Shown one piece after another: positions 58,014-64,000 of a stretch of 64,000 nt of DNA. Location of the stretch: the NCBI GenBank assembly GCA_902464275.1, contig CABQIK010000001.1:62001-126000 (forward strand). Reading direction: 5' to 3'. Numbering within the stretch: the stretch's first letter is position 1; every line of letters begins with the position of its first letter. The DNA is from an uncultured Alphaproteobacteria bacterium. GTDB lineage: Bacteria; Pseudomonadota; Alphaproteobacteria; RF32; CAG-239. The translations under genes were made by a program, and so were the position numbers. The notes below the pieces were generated by a model. That model saw only the letters and a list, made by a program, of their open reading frames with translations, made no database searches and was not told the origin of the DNA.

Positions 58014-58298
58014 TTAAGCCTTAGAGTTAAGCTGCTCGTGTAATTCTTTACCGGTTTTAAAGTGAGCAATGCAGCGTTCTTCAACATTAACCTTTTCACC
58101 GGTGCGCGGATTTTTAGCAACGCGCGGCGAACGTTTGCGAACCGAAAACGCGCCAAAACCACGAAATTCAACTCTGTCGCCTTTGGCAAGAGTATCAATA
58201 ATCTTATCAAAAACAACGTTAACAATTCTTTCCACATCGCGAAGCATCAAATTAGGATTTTTAGCCGCAATTTTTTCAATTAATTCTGATTTAGTCAC
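58014..58298 (-). CDS. ihfB: integration host factor subunit beta
   Basis: The 94-residue partner of IhfA. The start is the GTG at 58298 (TKSELIEKIAAKNPNLMLRD) with AGAGG upstream; an upstream in-frame start at 58328 has no ribosome site. Family features: VERIVNVVFDKIIDTLAKGD, FRGFGAFSVRKRSPR and the arm KNPRTGEKVNVE. The beta assignment rests on VE[RK]IV and RKRSPR wording and on location beside lapA. Confidence 0.93.
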   Translation of the reverse strand: MTKSELIEKIAAKNPNLMLRDVERIVNVVFDKIIDTLAKGDRVEFRGFGAFSVRKRSPRVAKNPRTGEKVNVEERCIAHFKTGKELHEQLNSKA

Positions 58299-58379
58299 TT
58301 TTTCCTCTTTATTTACTGTTAAAAACAATTATCTTTGTTGATAAATACCGCTTATTTTACCAAATTTCCACCTTTATTT

Positions 58380-59036
58380 TTATTTTACACAGACATCAGG
58401 CGCTTTTAAATATAAAGGCTTTGGAAAATCAGTGGTTTTATTTAAGAATCTTTTTATACCGATTAACGCCAATTTGTCAACAGGCGGGTTAAAATGAGTT
58501 TTAACCGCATGCAGATGCAAACCGCTCGGCTTGTTTAAAAAGCGCTCCACCCCGTCGCCGGCAAACGAAACCGATTTACCTTGCAAAGCGCGGATTATGT
58601 CATCATAAAACGATGTTGCCGGCTCTGAAAGCTTGTTGAGCGCGGCATCGTAATACTGCACATAATAGTCTTCGCGTTTGGTTTCAATTAAAACCACGTT
58701 AACTTCAGCCAATTCTTCCGGCGCAAAATCAGCGGCATAAGTATCAAACGCCGAAACGCCGCAAACCGTAACGCTCGGAGCCGCAAGCGCAAACGCTCTG
58801 GCCGCCGCCACGGAAGAGCGCACGCCGGTAAATGAGCCCGGACCGGTGCAAACCACCGCCAAATTTAAGTTTTTAAATTCTAAATTATGTTCGCGTAACA
58901 TAGCGGCAATCTGCGGCATTAAAACTTCCGCCTGCCCGAAATCCATTTCTTGTTCAAAACGAGCAACCTCGTTATTATCATTAAACAATGCCAATGAGCA
59001 AAAGTTTGAGGTTGTATCAAACGCCAATGTAAACAT
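58380..59036 (-). CDS. tsaB: tRNA t6A biosynthesis protein TsaB
   Basis: TsaB is the non-catalytic partner of TsaD in transferring the threonylcarbamoyl group to A37 of tRNAs reading ANN codons; the Sua5 gene at 9515 supplies the activated intermediate. The 218-residue protein has LAFDTTSNFCSLALF at the start and VVCTGPGSFTGVRSSVAAA, the family signature. The C-terminal half is less conserved, as is usual. It is divergent from the PAS protein. Confidence 0.93.
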   Translation of the reverse strand: MFTLAFDTTSNFCSLALFNDNNEVARFEQEMDFGQAEVLMPQIAAMLREHNLEFKNLNLAVVCTGPGSFTGVRSSVAAARAFALAAPSVTVCGVSAFDTYAADFAPEELAEVNVVLIETKREDYYVQYYDAALNKLSEPATSFYDDIIRALQGKSVSFAGDGVERFLNKPSGLHLHAVKTHFNPPVDKLALIGIKRFLNKTTDFPKPLYLKAPDVCVK

Positions 59037-59131
59037 TTTTATTCACTACCCTAAAATTTAGTTTGCGTATTTGCTTTTATAATATAGAATTTCAGGATAA
59101 ACAACGATTATTTCATTTTTTGGAAAAAGAT

Positions 59132-60772
59132 ATGAGTGCCGACCAGTTAAAAGATATGCTTTACTTCTGCTTTGCGGCGGGGATTGCGCTTATTGTGATT
59201 GTGGTTTCATTAAAAATAAGCCTTGCCCGACTCCGCCAAAAAAACTATTTTTTGAATCGAGACCGCGAGCGTTACGCCGAAACTTTATACGCCTCAAAAG
59301 ACGGTTATTTTGCCTTTGTATACCCCGATGAGCGCATTAAAGACCCGCGCAAAACCGTGCGCGAGCGTTGTTCAAGGCGCTTGGCGGTAATGCTTAACCT
59401 CAAAGGCGGTACCCAATCATCTTTTGCCGATGTTATGGAAGCTTTTTATAAAGACGATGCCAAAAAAATTGCCAAATATCTGGCCTTAATGCAAGATGAA
59501 GGCGTGCCGTTTGAAGATACTTTTATGCTTAAAAACGTTAATCGCAGTATCAGTATTTTCGGGGCGCGCATTAACGGAACCGACGGCAACCTTTATTGCG
59601 ACATGCTTTGGTTCAGAGATTTAAGCGAAGACATGCTCAAAATTAACCGCTTGGAAGAAGATAAAAAACTGCTCGGAGCCAAGCTCGGCAATCTGGAAAC
59701 TTTAATTAACACCCTGAATATTCCGCTGTGGCTGCGCGATGAAAACTTAAACATTATTATCAGCAACAAAAAATATAATGAAATTGCAGGAGTGGAAAAA
59801 CCGCAGGGCGAATCGGCAAACGAGCTTGGCGGAACCGCCGCCGTTGCCCGCGAGTTGGCGCAAAACGCGCAAGCTCACAACAAAGCTCAGCACAAATCGG
59901 TTAACTTGGTTATCAACGGAGAATCCAAACATTTTGAGCTGACTGAAACTCCGTACCACCGCGGCAATGATTTGAACAGAATCGGCACGGCGGGCGCGTT
60001 GCTTGACATTACCGAGCTTGATGAAGTTAAGCGCACTTTTACCATTCATCAAAACGCGCACCTTGAAGTTTTGTCGGCTTTGGGCACGGCCTTTGCCATT
60101 TTTAACACGCGGCAAAAACTTATTTTTCATAACAAAGCCTTTGCCAATATGTGGAATTTAAGCGCCGAATTTTTGGAACGCAGTCCCTCGTACGGCGAAT
60201 TTTTGGATAAAATCAGGGAAAACCGCCTGCTTGAAGAGGTCAGCGATTTTCGCTCATATTGCCGCAACGAAGAAAAAGTTTTTAAGGATTTGATTGAACC
60301 GAAAGAAAAACTTTTACACCTGCCGGACGGACGCACGTTCAGGCGCATGATTGCCCCGCACCCCAACGGACTGATTTTTGCTTTTGAAGACGTTTCCGAC
60401 CGGCTTGCCGCAACCCGCACGGTAAACGAGATGGTTGACGTGCAACAAAAAATTTTAGACAACGTTGACGATGCTATTATTATTTTCAGCTCGGATCAGC
60501 GCCTGAAATATTTTAACAAAAAATATCAGAGCTTATGGAAAATCAATGCCGAAAAACTGCAAAAATCATTCTTTTTGGCAGATGTGCTTGAAGAACAAAA
60601 AATATTTTTCGGCAATGCCGCAAACTGGGAAAATTTAAAGCAAGGCATGATGGCGCAGCTTATTAACACCTGCTCGCGTTTTGCGCTTGAGCGCGCCGAC
60701 GGAATTAAAGTTAACGTTATTCCGGTAACACTGCCCGACGAATCGTTAATGATAAGATATGTTGTAAATTAA
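59132..60772 (+). CDS. membrane-anchored multi-PAS protein without a kinase domain
   Basis: A 546-residue protein. One N-terminal membrane helix (FCFAAGIALIVIVVSLKISL, about residues 13-31) is followed by three PAS-like regions: about 60-190, 205-335 (NIPLWLRDENLNIIISNKKY, LLDITELDEVK) and 340-546 (GTAFAIFNTRQKLIFHNKAF; ILDNVDDAIIIFSSDQRL). The layout resembles DivL/PAS_7 sensor kinases of alphaproteobacteria. It stops where a HisKA domain would begin, and no kinase sequence is seen downstream in any frame. It could be a naturally short sensor or adaptor. The ATG at 59132 has GGAAAAAG upstream. Confidence 0.75.
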   Translation: MSADQLKDMLYFCFAAGIALIVIVVSLKISLARLRQKNYFLNRDRERYAETLYASKDGYFAFVYPDERIKDPRKTVRERCSRRLAVMLNLKGGTQSSFADVMEAFYKDDAKKIAKYLALMQDEGVPFEDTFMLKNVNRSISIFGARINGTDGNLYCDMLWFRDLSEDMLKINRLEEDKKLLGAKLGNLETLINTLNIPLWLRDENLNIIISNKKYNEIAGVEKPQGESANELGGTAAVARELAQNAQAHNKAQHKSVNLVINGESKHFELTETPYHRGNDLNRIGTAGALLDITELDEVKRTFTIHQNAHLEVLSALGTAFAIFNTRQKLIFHNKAFANMWNLSAEFLERSPSYGEFLDKIRENRLLEEVSDFRSYCRNEEKVFKDLIEPKEKLLHLPDGRTFRRMIAPHPNGLIFAFEDVSDRLAATRTVNEMVDVQQKILDNVDDAIIIFSSDQRLKYFNKKYQSLWKINAEKLQKSFFLADVLEEQKIFFGNAANWENLKQGMMAQLINTCSRFALERADGIKVNVIPVTLPDESLMIRYVVN

Positions 60773-60774
60773 TT

Positions 60775-60803
60775 TTGACATCGGGAGCGTTATATGTCAT
60801 ATT
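60775..60803 (+). promoter_or_regulatory. candidate promoter for the 60842 gene
   Basis: TTGACA at 60775-60780 has CATATT at 60798-60803 (17 bp) or TATTAT at 60800-60805 (19 bp) as possible -10. Confidence 0.5.
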
Positions 60804-60841
60804 ATTTACATTGGGTTTAATTGTTAACCGAAGAGGAAAAC

Positions 60842-61699
60842 GTGGCTATTAATCGTGACGACGAATCTCAAGAAGATGACGAAGCCGTTTTTGATTGGAA
60901 AAAAAACGGGTTTGATAAAAACGAACGTCTTTCTTTGCGCATAAACGCCAAAGAAGCAGATAATTATAATGCCCGCAAAAAAAATCAGCCTCACAAAACG
61001 AATCGTCCTGAAAATTTGGCCGCCGGTTTGAAAAAACTGCGTAAAAAAATTCGCGAAGTTTACGATGATGAGGAGGATGATGAGGAAAATGACACCATTT
61101 TTGCGCCGATTCAATACGCCAAAGAAGAAGACAACCCGTTGCTCAATGCCTTAAATGAAGACGAAAAGCGTTTGTTTTACCAAAAACAGCGCATGGAAAA
61201 CGTTAATATGCAGCAAACCGCCGGTAAAATGGAAGCGTTGCACATTGCCAACAATTTGGCGCGTGAAAGCGGACTGCGCGAAATCAGCCGCAAAGCCATT
61301 GCCAGCGGCATGCAGGAAGCAACTTTCAGACCTGAAGAGATGCAAGAAAAAGTTATAAAAAAAGAAGTTTCGGGCAAACTCGGCATTAAAGGCAAAATTG
61401 AAGACGGCAAAATTATTTCAGCCGCGCGCGGTATTAAAAAAATTGAAAAAATGGGCGGAAAAGAAGCCGCCAAAAATTTGGATATGCGCGATGTGGTAAA
61501 GGCCGGCGAAGAAAAGCTTGATGAAATTAAACTTGCGGAGCTGATTTTGGAAAAATCAGGGCAAGACGTTAAAAAGCGCAAAGAGCGTTTTAAAACCGGC
61601 AAAGACAAACTCCGCCTTAAAAACTTTGAACAGCCCAAAGAAAAAAACAAACAAAAAAATGACACCGTGAAAAAGAAAAATTTAGATTTAGGACGATAA
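60842..61699 (+). CDS. highly charged hypothetical protein, 285 aa
   Basis: No family recognised. The protein is almost entirely charged and helical, with acidic runs (DDESQEDDEAVFDW, YDDEEDDEENDT) in the first third and a lysine-rich end (KEKNKQKNDTVKKKNLDLG). No membrane span or cysteine is present. The middle contains SRKAIASGMQEATFRPEEMQ and GKLGIKGKIEDGKI. The start is a GTG at 60842 with AGAGGAAAA just upstream; an upstream TTG is less likely. It has its own promoter after the PAS gene. Confidence 0.7.
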   Translation: MAINRDDESQEDDEAVFDWKKNGFDKNERLSLRINAKEADNYNARKKNQPHKTNRPENLAAGLKKLRKKIREVYDDEEDDEENDTIFAPIQYAKEEDNPLLNALNEDEKRLFYQKQRMENVNMQQTAGKMEALHIANNLARESGLREISRKAIASGMQEATFRPEEMQEKVIKKEVSGKLGIKGKIEDGKIISAARGIKKIEKMGGKEAAKNLDMRDVVKAGEEKLDEIKLAELILEKSGQDVKKRKERFKTGKDKLRLKNFEQPKEKNKQKNDTVKKKNLDLGR

Positions 61700-61713
61700 A
61701 TTATAAGTCTAAA

Positions 61714-61742
61714 TTGACAGGCTGAAACAGACGTACTATTAT
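61714..61742 (+). promoter_or_regulatory. strong candidate promoter for the 61780-EIIA-HPr operon
   Basis: Perfect TTGACA (61714-61719) and TATTAT (61737-61742) with a 17-bp spacer, 38 bp before the ATG. Confidence 0.75.
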
Positions 61743-61779
61743 AGCTTAAAATTAACATTATTTGATTTAAGGAAACACT

Positions 61780-62196
61780 ATGGAAAATCAATATTACACC
61801 CTGATTGAAAAGCAGGATTTTTACGAGATTATTGAAAATAAATACGGTGAACTCGCCGTTTTTATTGATGCTCGTTCCGGCTCACCGGTTAATCCGGTGT
61901 TAGAATTTGACGGCAAGCAAACCGCGCTTTTAAAACGTGATGATCGTTTGGCCGTTAGGTTAGATAATATTGATTCAGAGACCAAAAATGTGCTTGCCGA
62001 AGCTGAATTTGTGATGATTGTTGAGCTGACCGGCGATGTGGTTGAGCGCGTTTACGGCGTTCCGGTTGATAATGTGGAAGAAATTGTGTTCAAAGGCAAA
62101 CAGACCCGCGCCGATGAACTGGTTAAAGCCAAAAGCCGCGCTGATGTTATTAAGCAGTTCGGCGCAATCAGAACTTGGACAGGCGGTGTAAAATAA
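61780..62196 (+). CDS. hypothetical protein, 138 aa, first gene of the EIIA-HPr operon
   Basis: A soluble protein I do not recognise. It is strand-rich at the start (YGELAVFIDARSGSPVNPVLEFDG, split by turns) and has LLKRDDRLAVRLDNID, FVMIVELTGDVVERVYGVPV and a helical end. There is no cysteine or conserved His. Its stop overlaps the EIIA start by 1 bp (TAATG), so it is translated with the phosphotransfer proteins and may act with them. HPr kinase, the usual gene in this place in alphaproteobacteria, is not seen. Confidence 0.72.
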   Translation: MENQYYTLIEKQDFYEIIENKYGELAVFIDARSGSPVNPVLEFDGKQTALLKRDDRLAVRLDNIDSETKNVLAEAEFVMIVELTGDVVERVYGVPVDNVEEIVFKGKQTRADELVKAKSRADVIKQFGAIRTWTGGVK

Positions 62197-62594
62197 TGAT
62201 CGGATTAGTTTTAGTTACTCACGGACATTTGGCGGAAGAATTTATTTCAGCCATGGAGCATGTGGTCGGGCCGCAAAAACAGGTGGCGGCGGTATGTATC
62301 GGACCTGATGACGATATGGAAAGCCGCAGAAGCGAAATTTTGCAAAAAGTTAACAATGTTGATACCGGCAACGGCGTTGCGGTGTTAACCGATATGTTCG
62401 GCGGAACGCCTTCAAATTTGGCAATTTCAATTATGGACAAAGCCAATGTTGAAATTTTGGCCGGCGCCAATTTGCCGATGCTGATAAAACTTGCCTCGTT
62501 GCGTAAAGACTGCTCGCTCAAAGAAAGCGTTATCGGCGCGCAGGAAGCAGGCAAAAAATATATTAACATTGCTTCACAGCTGTTAGGGCAGTAA
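62196..62594 (+). CDS. PTS EIIA component, mannose (EIIA-Man) type
   Basis: A 132-residue phosphotransfer protein. MIGLVLVTHGHLAEE carries the active His9, and LTDMFGGTPSNLA is the conserved second block of EIIA-Man domains. It should accept phosphate from HPr, encoded 2 bp downstream. In alphaproteobacteria such EIIA/HPr pairs usually serve regulatory (PTS-Ntr-like) roles because sugar permease domains are missing; none is seen here. I start at MIGLVL, not at the in-frame ATG 21 bp earlier inside the upstream gene. Confidence 0.92.
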   Translation: MIGLVLVTHGHLAEEFISAMEHVVGPQKQVAAVCIGPDDDMESRRSEILQKVNNVDTGNGVAVLTDMFGGTPSNLAISIMDKANVEILAGANLPMLIKLASLRKDCSLKESVIGAQEAGKKYINIASQLLGQ

Positions 62595-62596
62595 TA

Positions 62597-62896
62597 ATGA
62601 GCTCAGATACCACCACTGCCGAAAACGGCGTTATTAATGTTGATTTGGAAATTAAAAATCAAAAAGGATTGCACGCCCGCGCCGCCGCTGCGTTTGTTAA
62701 ATGCGCCGAACCGTTTGACGCTGAAATTACGGTTGAACGTATCGGGCAGGAAGTCAGCGGATGCTCAATTATGGGGCTGATGATGCTTGCGGCCGCCAAA
62801 GGCACGGTTATTCATGTGCATGCCAAAGGCAATCAGGCTAAAGAGGCCGTGGAAGCTATTTCTAATCTGGTCAACTGCAAATTCGGTGAAGATTAG
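62597..62896 (+). CDS. ptsH: HPr phosphocarrier protein
   Basis: A 99-residue HPr. QKGLHARAAAAF carries the phospho-acceptor His26, and CSIMGLMMLAAAKG has Ser58, the position phosphorylated by HPr kinase in other bacteria. The N-terminus has a ~12-residue extension (SSDTTTAENG). It is tightly linked to EIIA (2 bp) and to the methyltransferase (1-bp TAGTG overlap). Enzyme I is not in the window. Confidence 0.95.
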   Translation: MSSDTTTAENGVINVDLEIKNQKGLHARAAAAFVKCAEPFDAEITVERIGQEVSGCSIMGLMMLAAAKGTVIHVHAKGNQAKEAVEAISNLVNCKFGED

Positions 62897-63825
62897 TGAC
62901 TGAAAAAGCACCCAAAAACAGAACCATTACCCTAAACAACAAACAAATTGCGCAATATGCGGCGCAAGCGGTTAAGCTTTCGGCTCCGGCCGGCGCAGAC
63001 GATATATGCGATAAAATTTTGTGGCAGGATACGTTTCGGGCGCTTAATTATCTTCCGGATAAATGCGTTGACTTAATGATTGTTGACCCGCCGTACAATA
63101 TGCGCAAAGTTTTCGGCACCAATCTGTTTAAGGCCATGGATTTTAAAGAATATCAACAATGGTTAAATAAGTGGCTTAAAAAAACGGCGCGAATATTAAA
63201 AGACAACGCCTCGGTTTATATTTGTTCCGATTGGAAAACCTCGCTTGCCATTCCGCAAATTGCCGGAAAATATTTTGTGTTGCAAAACCGCATTTCGTGG
63301 GAGCGCGAAAAAGGCCGCAGCGCGGCAAACAACTGGAAAAACTGCTTAGAAGATATTTGGTTTTTTACAAAATCTGACAATTATACTTTTAATTTAGACG
63401 CGGTTAAAGTAACGCGCAACGTGCTTGCTCCGTATCGTGATTTTAGCGGAACTCCCAAAGATTGGACCGAAACAGACGGACAAAAACAGCGTTTAACCTC
63501 GCCTTCTAACATCTGGACCGATATTTCGGTGCCGTTTTGGTCAATGCCCGAAAACACCCCTCACCCCACGCAAAAGCCCGAAAAACTGATTGCCAAACTG
63601 ATTTTGGCCTCAAGCAACGCCGGCGATTTGGTTTTTGACCCGTTTTCCGGCTCCGGCACCACCGCGGTCACCGCCAAAAAACTCGGGCGGCATTATCTGG
63701 GTATTGAGCGTGAAAAAGAATATGTTGCATACACTATGTACCGCTTGCAAAAAGCCGAGAGCGATAAATCTATTCAGGGCTATGAAGACGGCGTATTTAA
63801 ATTGCGCTTCGGCAGGTTGGGATAA
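62896..63825 (+). CDS. site-specific DNA methyltransferase (N4-cytosine/N6-adenine, beta-type order)
   Basis: A 309-residue DNA amino-methyltransferase. The catalytic motif IV DPPYNMRK is at about residue 64, before the SAM motif VFDPFSGSGTT at about 248; this order is that of beta-class enzymes such as CcrM. HPTQKPEKLI is motif X. No restriction gene is seen on the window side shown, so it may be an orphan regulatory methylase. The start is a GTG overlapping the HPr stop, so it is translationally linked to the phosphotransfer operon, an unusual neighbour. The target sequence cannot be read from this. CcrM-type RAMA tail is absent. Confidence 0.9.
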   Translation: MTEKAPKNRTITLNNKQIAQYAAQAVKLSAPAGADDICDKILWQDTFRALNYLPDKCVDLMIVDPPYNMRKVFGTNLFKAMDFKEYQQWLNKWLKKTARILKDNASVYICSDWKTSLAIPQIAGKYFVLQNRISWEREKGRSAANNWKNCLEDIWFFTKSDNYTFNLDAVKVTRNVLAPYRDFSGTPKDWTETDGQKQRLTSPSNIWTDISVPFWSMPENTPHPTQKPEKLIAKLILASSNAGDLVFDPFSGSGTTAVTAKKLGRHYLGIEREKEYVAYTMYRLQKAESDKSIQGYEDGVFKLRFGRLG

Positions 63826-63828
63826 ACC

Positions 63829-63933
63829 TTGCAAATATACTTGAGTTTTAAGCGCAAACACCTTATATATAAAAAAGATGAACTTTCCGGCTTATTTTTA
63901 AGCGGACAATCCGTGTTGAAGGAATTGATTTAA
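63829..63933 (+). CDS. possible 34-aa small ORF, in frame after the methyltransferase stop
   Basis: A TTG-started frame continues in the same frame one codon after the methyltransferase stop and runs to a TAA that overlaps the next ATG (TAATG). The peptide is basic at the start (FKRKHLIYKK). It may be a real coupled small gene, the lost C-terminus of the methyltransferase, or chance. No ribosome site is seen. Confidence 0.25.
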   Translation: MQIYLSFKRKHLIYKKDELSGLFLSGQSVLKELI

Positions 63934-64000
63934 TGAAGTTTAGTAAAAATTTTATTATATGGGCTTTGATTTTTTTGGCCGTTACCTCATTTGCAGGCGC
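63933..64000 (+). CDS. start of a membrane or exported protein (cut by window end)
   Basis: The ATG follows AAGGAATTG. The visible 22 residues MKFSKNFIIWALIFLAVTSF and AG form a hydrophobic segment that could be a signal peptide or a first membrane helix. An FtsH-like start is possible, but too little is present to decide. Confidence 0.5.
   Translation, partial: MKFSKNFIIWALIFLAVTSFAG

Noticed and set aside
61177..61791. 204-aa Ser/Leu-rich open frame on the minus strand
   Set aside because: It lies opposite the charged 60842 gene, which has a ribosome site and promoter; lysine and glutamate codons produce this shadow.

Overview
The window reads as chromosomal DNA of an A+T-rich Gram-negative bacterium, most likely an alphaproteobacterium, possibly host-associated. 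The evidence is gene order and family content: yceD/bamE divergent beside rpmF-plsX-fabH-ihfA-merR, maf-rng-yacG, prmC followed by a DUF4167 protein, CarD, Tim44-type protein, a zinc-less DksA, a DUF3035-like lipoprotein beside lspA, and Lpt/Bam/MltA envelope genes. The assignment is inferred from these families; no rRNA is present.

Layout. 1-6.4 kb is a minus-strand operon lspA - small lipoprotein - M16 peptidase pair - pgi - mutL (cut by the left edge). 6.5-14 kb holds a TSUP permease, corA, tRNA-Leu(GAG), a SIMPL protein with a cysteine-rich tail, sua5, a SUKH/HNH pair and pepA. 14-24 kb mixes accessory DNA (ankyrin-like gene, a duplicated two-gene module, two pilin-like genes, two inverted-repeat elements) with the plsX-fabH-ihfA-merR and yceD/bamE core. 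24-37 kb has mltG, a five-gene ABC exporter, slyB, asnS, rpoH-prmC, DUF4167, a phosphoesterase and a HAD enzyme. 37-39 kb is a second accessory block: inverted-repeat element, secreted cysteine-rich protein, pilin-like gene. 39-56 kb alternates housekeeping operons (yacG-rng-maf-dksA, lptG-cysK-gmk-yicC, smr-mltA-tim44, secB-trmL, carD) with a PreT-like oxidoreductase, a cupin/CMD/flavodoxin operon and two more pilin-like genes. 56-64 kb holds accD, lapA, ihfB, tsaB, a PAS protein, EIIA/HPr phosphotransfer proteins and a DNA methyltransferase.

The most unusual content is a dispersed family of five pilin-like genes, all on the plus strand, each with nearly the same N-terminus, a variable middle and a cysteine-rich C-terminal motif. 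Each is preceded by a ~95-bp leader with an identical core (TTATNCACA 9-mer, A10 tract, TAAAAT, and a dyad whose right arm is the Shine-Dalgarno). The same leader precedes a 28-cysteine secreted protein and, in decayed form, a duplicated two-gene module. Three leaders also have an inverted-repeat element just upstream. This looks like a coordinated, possibly diversifying surface-protein family; no pilus assembly machinery, recombinase or transposase is in the window.
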